A stretch of DNA of 64,000 bases from Alphaproteobacteria bacterium. Lineage in GTDB: Bacteria > Pseudomonadota > Alphaproteobacteria > Rhodospirillales > Casp-alpha2. This document shows positions 33,414 through 41,075 of the stretch, one piece after another. Below the pieces are notes generated by a model. It had not been told where the DNA came from. It made no database searches and saw only the letters and a list, made by a program, of their open reading frames with translations. How positions within the stretch are numbered: the first letter of the stretch is position 1; each line of letters begins with the position of its first letter. Made by a program: the position numbers and the translations under genes. The stretch is from the NCBI GenBank assembly GCA_014382345.1, contig JACNJX010000085.1:1-64000 (forward strand), given 5' to 3'.

Positions 33414-34301
33414 CTAGAATGCCGTGTCTTCCCCTTCCTCCTCGTCGCCAGAAAGGCCCGCGCCCGTAACGGCAAAGGCGCCCGCGTTCAAAAGCCCGAT
33501 CCCGGCGCCCTTTAAAGCCGCCAGGGCCGCACCATTGACGGCATAGCGGACCTGAAAATACCGATCGCCCGGAACCCAGAACCTTAACCCCAGCACGACA
33601 CCGCCATAGGTAAAATCGTGGATGCCGACCTGAACGGCAGGGCCGCTCCTCAGGTCTTCGATGGCGTCCAGAGCGGATTTCAGCACGCCGATGGCCTTTT
33701 CGGCGTTTTCGCCGTCGCTAATACAGATTTTTGTCTGGACCACCCGGTTGTTCTCGGAATTGACGATCACCCGGCCGACGATTTCCTTGTTGGGAATGGT
33801 GATGCGCTCGCCGTCTTCGCCGACCAGGACGGTGTTGGCGAGTTTGATATCGGCGACCACGCCCGACGTCTGCCGGTTGACGGTGATGGTGTCGCCGAGG
33901 GCAAAGGGCCTGGCCAGCATGATCGACAGGCCCGCGCCGTAGTTGGACAACGGACCCTGAATGGCAATCGTTGCGCCGAAGGCCGACGCGCCGGCCAACG
34001 CGATCAGCGGGGCTATGGAAATGCCGAAATTGCCGAGCGTGATGATGGCCACGAACACGATCATCACCACCCGGATGATGTTGCCGATGAACCGGCCCAG
34101 TGTCGGGTCGACCTTCTTGGCGTCGAGAACCTTGGCCACCCGGCGCCCGGCCCACGCCGAGATCTTGAGGCCGATAAACAGGAACACCAGGGCGCCGAAA
34201 ATCTGGAAGCCGTAGGTGACGGCGAATTCGATCAGGGTGTCGATCCAGCGTGACACCGTTTCGACCTGCTGGACGACGGCCTGTTCTACCTGTTTTTCCA
34301 T
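33414..34301 (-). CDS. Small-conductance mechanosensitive channel (MscS family)
   Basis: A 295-aa MscS-type channel with three membrane helices. The pore helix region reads LIALAGASAFGATIAIQGPLSNYGAGLSIMLARPF, with the characteristic Gly/Ala pattern, followed by the beta domain (GDTITVNRQTSGVVADI, ITIPNKEIVG) and a soluble vestibule. It releases solutes on hypo-osmotic shock. The acidic tail (SGDEEEGEDTAF) is typical of variable C-termini. A YbjQ-like gene lies 15 bp upstream. Confidence 0.93.
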   Translation of the reverse strand: MEKQVEQAVVQQVETVSRWIDTLIEFAVTYGFQIFGALVFLFIGLKISAWAGRRVAKVLDAKKVDPTLGRFIGNIIRVVMIVFVAIITLGNFGISIAPLIALAGASAFGATIAIQGPLSNYGAGLSIMLARPFALGDTITVNRQTSGVVADIKLANTVLVGEDGERITIPNKEIVGRVIVNSENNRVVQTKICISDGENAEKAIGVLKSALDAIEDLRSGPAVQVGIHDFTYGGVVLGLRFWVPGDRYFQVRYAVNGAALAALKGAGIGLLNAGAFAVTGAGLSGDEEEGEDTAF

Positions 34302-34316
34302 GTGTCCCTCCCTTCC

Positions 34317-34751
34317 TCAGTTGGCTTCGACTCGGCACGCGGTTCCGGTGGCGACCAGAAACAGCATGGATTTTCCTTCCCCCGATATTTCGTTGTAGTC
34401 GAGGTCGACGGCGATCACCGCATTGGCGCCAGCCAGCAGGGCTTCGCGCCGCAATTCCGTCAGGCAGACGCGACGCGCATCCCTGAGGACTTTCTGCGAT
34501 GCCGACGAGCGGCCGCCGAAAATGTCACGGATGCCGGCGAACCAATCGCGGAACATGTTCATGCCAAAAACACATTCGGCGGTGATGATTTCCAGTCGTT
34601 CGACGACGTCATACCCGCTGAGGACGCTTTCGGTGGTCAGGATAATTTCACCGGCAATCTCGTCGATCACCTCCGTCGGCAGTTCGTCGAACTGGCGGCT
34701 GTCAATCAGTTCCTGAATTTTCTTTTCGTCCTTGGAGAAGAGTCCGAACAT
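34317..34751 (-). CDS. YbjQ-type heavy-metal-binding domain protein with N-terminal extension
   Basis: A 144-aa protein. The C-terminal about 105 residues match the YbjQ/UPF0145 family (PF01906): [52 protein letters not shown], then a final strand [12 protein letters not shown]. The first 35 residues ([24 protein letters not shown]) are an added charged helix. The family forms pentamers of unknown role. It is between the DUF6460-like and MscS genes on one strand. Confidence 0.85.
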   Translation of the reverse strand: MFGLFSKDEKKIQELIDSRQFDELPTEVIDEIAGEIILTTESVLSGYDVVERLEIITAECVFGMNMFRDWFAGIRDIFGGRSSASQKVLRDARRVCLTELRREALLAGANAVIAVDLDYNEISGEGKSMLFLVATGTACRVEAN

Positions 34752-34779
34752 CGAGAGGGTCCTTTATACGTCCGTAGCC

Positions 34780-35040
34780 TCAGCCCTTTCCCTGGCGGGT
34801 GCGCATCCGTCCGATGAGGAAGAAGATCAGCCAGATCGGCACGACCACCACGGCGCCCAGCAACAGGTACTTGACCGCCCATTCGATGACCGAGGCGACG
34901 ACGGAAAAGATTTCCAGCACCGTATCGCCGAAGTCGGCCAACAGGGCGCGCGGATTGATGTCGAAAAAGCCCAAAAACAGCCCGACGATGAGGGAGGCGA
35001 CGACGAGCTTGATAATGGTTTCCCTGACCTTGGGCGGCAT
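34780..35040 (-). CDS. DUF6460-like small membrane protein
   Basis: An 86-aa protein with two membrane helices (about residues 9-28 and 50-76). It begins MPPKVRETIIKLVVASLIVG, a start typical of a short alphaproteobacterial membrane family (DUF6460). AAGGAC lies upstream of the chosen ATG; the frame is open to 35127 but that part has no family character. It is likely co-transcribed with the YbjQ-like and MscS genes, pointing to an envelope-stress role by association only. Confidence 0.7.
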   Translation of the reverse strand: MPPKVRETIIKLVVASLIVGLFLGFFDINPRALLADFGDTVLEIFSVVASVIEWAVKYLLLGAVVVVPIWLIFFLIGRMRTRQGKG

Positions 35041-35197
35041 GGCCGTGGTGTCCTTATATTGCTGTGGCAAACCTACACGACCCGGCACATCCGGGGAAAG
35101 AGTGGAATCACCCCCTTGAGCCGGCAATTACCCCCTGCACCGCCGGGACGGGCATGTATAATGCACAAAACAGTCCGTAAAACCGGAGAGGATGGGG

Positions 35198-36256
35198 ATG
35201 GCCCAACAGAACGCCCAACATGCCAGGCCGCTAGGTGCGGGCGACCGGATTCCCAACTTCATCCGCAAGGATCATCTTGGTAAGATATTCGAGTTCTACA
35301 CCTCGATTTCCGGCGGCTCGATGGTGTTCGTGATCCTGGACCGGAACGGCGAAGGAACCGAGTCCCTGCTCCGCCTGTTGGATGAAAAACGCACCGGCTT
35401 CGAAGCGCAAAACGCCCACCCGTATGCCTTCCTAAACACTACGCGCGACGTTCAGAGAGCGCTCGGCCTGGACCTCGACCTGCAATTTCCGTTGTTTTCC
35501 GACGACGGAAGTCAGCTCACCGATTGGTTTCTTGAGTCTGCGGGTGTCCGCGCGCCGGCGGTTTTCGTCCTCGACGCCAACCAGAGGCTGGTTTCATTTA
35601 TGGGCGGGGCCGAAGGAGATGCCACCGCCCTTGTCGACTTCGCCCTGGCGGAAGTGACCAAGCTGGCGCCGAAAGGCGAGCCGCAAATTTTTACCTCCGC
35701 CGCCCCGGTACTGCTGATCCCCAACGTCTTCAACCCCGAATACTGCCAACGCCTGATCAACCTCTGGGAAACCGGGGACCAGGAGGAAGGGATGGTCAGC
35801 GACGGCGATGGCGAAAACCAGGGCCGCAAGATTGATCCCGGCTCGAAGCGGCGCAAGGACCACACCATCCGGGACATGGACCTGATGGCGGAGATTAAGT
35901 CCGTGCTGGCGCCACGCCTCGGGCCTGAGGCCCAGAAAGTCCATTATTACGGAAGCTGGATGTTCGAGGCATTCCGCATCGGGTGTTACGACTGGACCGA
36001 CGCCGGGTTCTTCAAGGCGCACCGGGATAACTTCAATGAAAACCTGCAACACCGGCGCTATGCTGTGTCCATCAACCTGAATGCCGAAGACTACGAAGGC
36101 GGCGATCTGCGCTTTCCGGAATACGGCCACGACCTCTACCGCCCGCCGACGGGCGGGGCGGCGGTCTTTTCGTGTTCCCTGCTGCATGAGGTGCTGCCCG
36201 TGACCAAGGGACGTCGCTTCGTGTTCCTGACGTTTCTCAGCGATCCGCAGCCATAA
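35198..36256 (+). CDS. Redoxin-like domain fused to a 2-oxoglutarate/Fe(II) oxygenase
   Basis: A 352-aa two-domain protein. The N-terminal about 165 residues follow the AhpC/TSA fold pattern (GDRIPNFIRKDHLGKIFEF, VFVILDRNG, APAVFVLDANQRLVSFMGG) but contain no cysteine, so peroxidase activity is unlikely. The C-terminal about 180 residues are an Fe(II)/2OG dioxygenase: HRD metal motif in FKAHRDNFNENL, distal His in SLLHEVLPV and the 2OG-binding Arg in GRRFVFLTFL. It is a prolyl-hydroxylase-like domain. GGAGAGG supports the ATG at 35198, with 35192 as alternative. A methyltransferase gene follows after 10 bp. Confidence 0.82.
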   Translation: MAQQNAQHARPLGAGDRIPNFIRKDHLGKIFEFYTSISGGSMVFVILDRNGEGTESLLRLLDEKRTGFEAQNAHPYAFLNTTRDVQRALGLDLDLQFPLFSDDGSQLTDWFLESAGVRAPAVFVLDANQRLVSFMGGAEGDATALVDFALAEVTKLAPKGEPQIFTSAAPVLLIPNVFNPEYCQRLINLWETGDQEEGMVSDGDGENQGRKIDPGSKRRKDHTIRDMDLMAEIKSVLAPRLGPEAQKVHYYGSWMFEAFRIGCYDWTDAGFFKAHRDNFNENLQHRRYAVSINLNAEDYEGGDLRFPEYGHDLYRPPTGGAAVFSCSLLHEVLPVTKGRRFVFLTFLSDPQP

Positions 36257-36266
36257 GGACCATTCC

Positions 36267-36941
36267 GTGACCTATAGCCGTTCCAACCCCAGCCCCCGCT
36301 ACCGCGAACTTCTCGATTGCTATCGGGACATGCACGACCAAGGCGCCAAGAACGAAAATATCCCGGCCGAAGAAATGTTTCCGGGTAAGGCCCTGCCCCA
36401 TCATGCCGGGATGATCCGGGGGATCATCGAGGTATTGGGCTCGAAAACCATCCTCGATTACGGTTCCGGTAAGGGCCTTCAATACGGTCCGCAAAAGATT
36501 CCCGGCCCCAACGGCACCACCTTTCCGGACATCCGGTCCTTTTGGGACGTCGACTCCATAACCTGCTACGACCCGGGCTATGCGCCGTTTTCCAAATTTC
36601 CGAAAGGGCGTTTCGACGGCGTGGTTTCAACGGATGTTATGGAGCACTGCCCGCGCGAGGATCTGCCCTGGATCGTCGAGGAAATCTTTTCCTTCGCCGA
36701 GGAATTCGTTTACCTGAGCGTGGCCTGCTATCCGGCGCAAAAAACCCTGCCCAATGGCGAGAATGCCCATTGCACCATAGAACCCATGGAATGGTGGCGG
36801 GACCTGTTCGAACGCACCGTGGTCGGACATCCCGGCCTCCGATATTACGTAGCGGTCGAAACCAAGGACCCCAACCCCGTCAACAAGGACAAACCGGTGA
36901 CCCTCCGTTACCTAACCGGCAAGTGCAGGATCCAGCCATAG
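36267..36941 (+). CDS. SAM-dependent methyltransferase-like protein
   Basis: A 224-aa protein with a class I methyltransferase core: motif I TILDYGSGKGLQYG, an acidic residue after the second strand in ITCYDPGYAPF, and motif IV-like FDGVVSTDVMEHCPREDL. The substrate is unknown. The GTG start lies 10 bp after the oxygenase gene, so both probably form one unit that modifies the same target. A long insert between motif I and strand 2 (PGPNGTTFPDIRSFWD) is unusual. Confidence 0.82.
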   Translation: MTYSRSNPSPRYRELLDCYRDMHDQGAKNENIPAEEMFPGKALPHHAGMIRGIIEVLGSKTILDYGSGKGLQYGPQKIPGPNGTTFPDIRSFWDVDSITCYDPGYAPFSKFPKGRFDGVVSTDVMEHCPREDLPWIVEEIFSFAEEFVYLSVACYPAQKTLPNGENAHCTIEPMEWWRDLFERTVVGHPGLRYYVAVETKDPNPVNKDKPVTLRYLTGKCRIQP

Positions 36942-37040
36942 CAGATTTTTTCCCGCCCCCATGACGCCCGGTCCGGGAAACGGCGAAATCCTGTATACTG
37001 TTCCTTTCACGCCTGTCCCGGTGAAAGCGGAGCAGCGGAC

Positions 37041-37970
37041 ATGACACACGGCGGACGGCACTTCACACGGCGGGCCATTCTTGGCGCAGTCGCGGCCCTG
37101 GGAACGGCATGGCCATTCACCCCCGCCCGCGCTGCCAAGGCCACGCCGCTGACCCGCACCATCCCCAAAACGGGCGAACGCCTGCCGGTGATCGGCATGG
37201 GGTCGTGGCTGACCTTCGGCGTCGGCGGCGACAGGGCGGAACGGGCGGCGCGCGTACAAGTCCTGAAGGCGTTCTTCGAAGCCGGCGGAGGCATGATCGA
37301 TTCGTCGCCCATGTACGGCTCGTCCGAAGACGTGATCGGGGATTGCCTGTCCCGCATCGCCGACACCCAAACCCTGTTCTCGGCGACCAAGGTGTGGACG
37401 CCGTTGCAATGGTATGGCCGCAAGCAGATGGCCGAGTCGGAAAAATTGTGGGGCGTGAAACGCTTCGACCTGTTCCAGATCCACAACCTGCTGTCCTGGG
37501 ACGCGCATATGGAAACCCTGCTCGACGCCAAGGCCCGGGGCCGGGTGCGCTACATCGGCGTGACCACGTCACACGGCCGCAAGCACAATCTTCTGGAACG
37601 CGTCATGGCCGAACAACCCATCGATTTCGTCCAGTTCACCTACAACATCCTGGACCGCGAAGCGGAGCAACGGCTCCTGCCGCTGGCCGCCGAACGACGG
37701 CTTGGCGTTATCATCAACAGGCCGTTCCAAGGCGGCGGACTGTTCGAGCGTTTCCAGAACTACCCCCTGCCGCCGTGGGCGGCGGACTTCGACTGCGCCA
37801 ACTGGGCGCAATTTTTCCTCAAGTTCATCGTCTCCCACCCGGCGGTGACCTGCGCCATTCCGGCGACGTCGAGGCCTGCCCACATGCGCGAAAACATGGC
37901 CGCGGGCCGGGGCCGATTGCCGGACGGCGAAACCCGCCGGCGCATGATCCGCTATGTGGAAGGGCTATAA
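37041..37970 (+). CDS. Aldo/keto reductase with Tat signal peptide
   Basis: A 309-aa protein. The N-terminus carries a twin-arginine signal (HFTRRAILGAVAALGTAWPF, cleavage near ARA). The mature part is an aldo/keto reductase: Asp and Tyr of the catalytic tetrad in MIDSSPMYGSSEDVIG, Lys in FSATKVW and His in FQIHNLLSWD. Tat export suggests folding with NADP in the cytoplasm and function in the periplasm. The gene ends 50 bp before the convergent RTX gene, separated by a hairpin terminator. Confidence 0.87.
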   Translation: MTHGGRHFTRRAILGAVAALGTAWPFTPARAAKATPLTRTIPKTGERLPVIGMGSWLTFGVGGDRAERAARVQVLKAFFEAGGGMIDSSPMYGSSEDVIGDCLSRIADTQTLFSATKVWTPLQWYGRKQMAESEKLWGVKRFDLFQIHNLLSWDAHMETLLDAKARGRVRYIGVTTSHGRKHNLLERVMAEQPIDFVQFTYNILDREAEQRLLPLAAERRLGVIINRPFQGGGLFERFQNYPLPPWAADFDCANWAQFFLKFIVSHPAVTCAIPATSRPAHMRENMAAGRGRLPDGETRRRMIRYVEGL

Positions 37971-37972
37971 GG

Positions 37973-38004
37973 AAAAAGGGGCTGGGCAAGGAGAGCCCGG
38001 CCCC
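37973..38004 (-). terminator. Intrinsic terminator of the RTX/VWA gene
   Basis: Read on the minus strand, the 10-bp arms GGGGCCGGGC and GCCCAGCCCC (37995-38004 and 37978-37987, one G-U pair) enclose a 7-nt loop and are followed by TTTTT at 37977-37973. It lies just after the stop codon of the 912-aa gene. On the plus strand the hairpin could also stop the aldo/keto reductase message, but without a T-run. Confidence 0.8.
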
Positions 38005-38020
38005 GGACGTCCTGTTTGCC

Positions 38021-40759
38021 CTAGACCACGGATACGTCGGTGTCCGTGACGGCGGTGTCGACGACCGCCACCAGGGCCAGTTCCAAAGCGTCCACCGTGG
38101 TGTCGGCATTGGCATCGATGAAGGCGTAGACGCCGCTCGACGTGCCGGCATCGTTCTGAACCGTGAAGATGGCTTTATCTCCGGCATCGACACCGGCCAG
38201 GCCGCCGATGGCGGCGCTGATGTCGGTCAGGCTTCCCAAATCGGCGGCTGTGGCGCCGCTGATGGCGAAAATACCATAGTCCGAACCCGCCAAATCGGCG
38301 CCGCCGCCGGCAACGGACAATACCCCGGTTCCATTGAGGCCGATCGAAGCATTGATAAACTGGATGCTGTCGATTCCGGATTCGAACTGGGTGATGTGGT
38401 CCGTGTCGGCGATGGTCAGGTCGGCCGCCCCTTCCGTCAGGGCGGCATACCTGACGACATCGGCGGCGCCGTCGTTAAGGCCTAGCTTGAGGGTGTCGCC
38501 GCCGGCGCCACCGGTCAGGGTGTCGCTGCCCGCGCCGCCGTCGAGCACGTCGTCGCCGCCGCCGCCGGAAAGCGTGTCGTCGCCGGCCAGGCCGGTGAGG
38601 CCGTTGATGCCGTCGCCGCCGGTCAGGATATCGTCGCCGGTTCCGCCGGTGGCGTCCAGGGAGGCGATTTCCACATTGACGTTGATGGTGCCGTAGCCGT
38701 CGACTTCTAAGACCAGGCTGTCCGACGAATAATCGACGGCGCCTTCCGGGATCTCGAGGGTGAGGTCGAAGGTATAGGTGCCGGGGCCCACGTCGGCGTA
38801 ATATTCGGGCGTCACGGAAGACACATAGCCGAAATCATCGCTGTTGATGGTCAGGTTGAGGCCGGTGTCCACCGAGGCCAGGCCGTCATTGATGGCGGCG
38901 ACGATATCCGAACTGTCGTCGGCCATTTCCGTGACGTAACCGAAGCCCAAGGAGTCGACCAGGTCTTGATAGATGGACAGGGTGTCGTAGCTGGAGTCGG
39001 GGTAAGGATTGGCGACCGCGAAGATCGGCGTGATCCCGGCGCTCTTCAACAACTCGCCCACCGCCGCGATGGACGGATAGTCTTCGTCGTCGAAAGACGT
39101 ATCCAGGTTGTTGGAGCCGTCCGCGCCGGTGGTGTAGTCGCCTTCCTGGTGGAATCCGGCATCCGTCTGCAACACCACGAACTTCTGGGCGCCGTCGCGG
39201 AAACCGATTTCGTCGCCGCGCAAGGCCGTCTGCGCCAGGGCTTCCAGTTGCGCTTCCTTCCAATCGGACCCGCTGTAGGTGGTCAGGCCGTCGAGGACGG
39301 CCTGGATCGTTGCCTTGTCGCCGGTCACGCCAAGATCGGTGTTGTAAACATAGTCCGTGGGCGTGCTGTAGGTGTAGGTGGAGCCGTCCGAATAGGTATA
39401 GGTGTAATCGTAGCCCTCGCTGCCGAACGGTGAGATCGGCTTGTCGACGAAACTGCCGACACCGAACTGGACGTCGCTGGCCGCCGTCAGGCCGTCATAA
39501 AGCGACGAGAAATTGGCCTGCACGTTGGGCAGGTCATCCCAAAACGAGCCGGACAGGTCGTGCACCATCATCACGTCGAAGATGGCCGGCAGTTCGGTGA
39601 CCGCGACATCCATCGAGACATTGATGCTTTCGCCGGGGACCAAGGTCACGTTGAGGGTATCGATGGGCAGCGCCCCGGTGCCTTCCGTCGCCGTGTAGGT
39701 GCTGGCGGACAGGTCGATGACCACCGGATCGGTACTGGGTTCGGGATCGGGAACCGGGTCGGGCGTGGGCTCAGGATCGGGATCAGGAGCCGGCGCATCG
39801 TCGAGGACGTTGATTTCGATATCCTCGAAATTGCGGATTTTAAGGCCCCAGGAGGTTTCGAACTCGTCATGTTTGGGGCTTCTGGCGCTCTTGTCGCTGA
39901 ATCCGTGCGATGTCGATGACTTGGGATCGGCATCGCGGGCGATCCAGGCTTCAAGCTCGGCCAATTCCCCTTCATGCTCGGCGAACTCTTCCGCCGTCAG
40001 GTTGAGCCGCAGGGTATCGACGCCCTTGCCGCCGTCGTAGTAGTCCTTATTGCCGATGTTGTCGGCGAGCGTGTATTCCAGGACATCGTCGCCCTTGCCG
40101 CCGTCGACGACATCTTCGCCGGCGCCGCCGTCGAGCAGATCGTCGCCGTGGCCGCCGCGGATCCAGTCGTCGCCGCCCGCGCCGTCGACCTCGTCATCGC
40201 CCTTGAAGGCCTTGATGACGTCGGTGCCGGCGCCGCCGTCGATGGTCTCGTCGTCCTTGGAGCCGGAAATTTTTTCGCTGCCGGGTTTGACATAGTGGGA
40301 CGGGGAAGGAGACGGAAACGTCGTATGGCCATCGCCGAACAGGCTGTCTCCTTCCGAATCGTCTTCCGGCGCATCAGGTACGTACGAGGTGAAATCGAAA
40401 ACCGAATCCGTACCCGGGATGGTGACCGGGCCGGCCGGAGAGGTATCCTCTGTAGGAACCGTGACCCCGCCCGTATCCTCCAACCCGTCAAGGCCGGCCG
40501 CCCAATCTTCACCGCGGAGAAGGTCGCGAATGGTATCGGAGACCTCTTTCGAAACCGTAATTCCGCCATCTTCGCCGGTTTCTTCAGCGGTCTCTACACC
40601 CGTATCGTCCACGGCCGGGTCCTTGGAGGAGGCTTCCACGGCTTCCTCTTCACCCTCTTCCCCGGTCTCTTTTTCTATTTCGGGGGCCGAGCCGGCTTTT
40701 TCGCCCTTCGGCGGCGGGGTTTCTTTGCGAATACCGGGCTTTTCGGATTTCCTGACCAT
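38021..40759 (-). CDS. Large secreted VWA/RTX calcium-binding protein
   Basis: A 912-aa acidic protein without a signal peptide, as expected for type I secretion. The order is an acidic, Glu/Thr-rich N-terminus (1-160); a first RTX block (about 163-236, with repeats such as GGAGEDVVDGGKGDDVL); a Pro/Asp linker (about 325-345); a VWA domain (about 390-640) with MIDAS motif DLSGS near residue 400; a beta-rich domain; a second RTX block (about 700-760); and a C-terminal region with VDTAVTDTDVSVV. It is likely a surface or extracellular adhesin. No type I secretion genes are in the window. A strong terminator follows it, and an AT-rich 241-bp region precedes it. Confidence 0.88.
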   Translation of the reverse strand: MVRKSEKPGIRKETPPPKGEKAGSAPEIEKETGEEGEEEAVEASSKDPAVDDTGVETAEETGEDGGITVSKEVSDTIRDLLRGEDWAAGLDGLEDTGGVTVPTEDTSPAGPVTIPGTDSVFDFTSYVPDAPEDDSEGDSLFGDGHTTFPSPSPSHYVKPGSEKISGSKDDETIDGGAGTDVIKAFKGDDEVDGAGGDDWIRGGHGDDLLDGGAGEDVVDGGKGDDVLEYTLADNIGNKDYYDGGKGVDTLRLNLTAEEFAEHEGELAELEAWIARDADPKSSTSHGFSDKSARSPKHDEFETSWGLKIRNFEDIEINVLDDAPAPDPDPEPTPDPVPDPEPSTDPVVIDLSASTYTATEGTGALPIDTLNVTLVPGESINVSMDVAVTELPAIFDVMMVHDLSGSFWDDLPNVQANFSSLYDGLTAASDVQFGVGSFVDKPISPFGSEGYDYTYTYSDGSTYTYSTPTDYVYNTDLGVTGDKATIQAVLDGLTTYSGSDWKEAQLEALAQTALRGDEIGFRDGAQKFVVLQTDAGFHQEGDYTTGADGSNNLDTSFDDEDYPSIAAVGELLKSAGITPIFAVANPYPDSSYDTLSIYQDLVDSLGFGYVTEMADDSSDIVAAINDGLASVDTGLNLTINSDDFGYVSSVTPEYYADVGPGTYTFDLTLEIPEGAVDYSSDSLVLEVDGYGTINVNVEIASLDATGGTGDDILTGGDGINGLTGLAGDDTLSGGGGDDVLDGGAGSDTLTGGAGGDTLKLGLNDGAADVVRYAALTEGAADLTIADTDHITQFESGIDSIQFINASIGLNGTGVLSVAGGGADLAGSDYGIFAISGATAADLGSLTDISAAIGGLAGVDAGDKAIFTVQNDAGTSSGVYAFIDANADTTVDALELALVAVVDTAVTDTDVSVV

Positions 40760-40786
40760 GGGCCTTTCCTTTATAAATGGAATTAA

Positions 40787-40965
40787 TACTAATTATTTTG
40801 GAAAGAGCACAATAATAGGAGTTTTTTGTAATATTTGATGTCCTCTATGTCGCATTTACACAGGATATAATTTTATTTACTGTGACGTTTGTCACTTTTG
40901 AAATTATTTTTATTTAGTTTTATTTGCATAAAATTTTATGTTTTTTTAGAAAAACCCGATCACAC
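40787..40965. promoter_or_regulatory. AT-rich intergenic region between the RTX and DsbD-like genes
   Basis: About 180 bp of strongly AT-rich DNA with many A- and T-runs, in a GC-rich genome. It holds the divergent control regions of the RTX gene and the DsbD-like gene. Such DNA is a usual target of xenogeneic silencers and of GapR-type proteins. A Crp/Fnr-like site is embedded at 40881-40896. No gene is visible in 40760-41075. Confidence 0.55.
40881..40896. promoter_or_regulatory. Crp/Fnr-like palindrome in front of the RTX gene
   Basis: TGTGACGTTTGTCACT matches the Crp consensus TGTGA-N6-TCACA except for the last base. It lies 122 bp before the RTX start and 180 bp before the DsbD-like start. 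Its sister sites at 33146 and 43927 share the final TCACT. Confidence 0.5.
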
Positions 40966-41075
40966 GCCCGCTCAACTGTGCGTGAAGGGCAATTTCAGGC
41001 GTGTTTTTGCCGCGCGGATGGCTATATGATCCCGCAAACGCGCGCCCGGATATTCAGGCGGCGTACAAGGAACTG

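Noticed and set aside
37109-38485. 458-aa plus-strand frame over the aldo/keto reductase and into the RTX gene
   Set aside because: Out-of-frame reading of the reductase gene that continues antisense to RTX; Arg- and Pro-rich, with no domain.
38480-40270. Short regularly spaced repeats that could suggest a CRISPR array
   Set aside because: The periodic GCCGCCGTCGAG-like units encode RTX nonapeptides in frame; there are no spacers of constant length and no cas genes.
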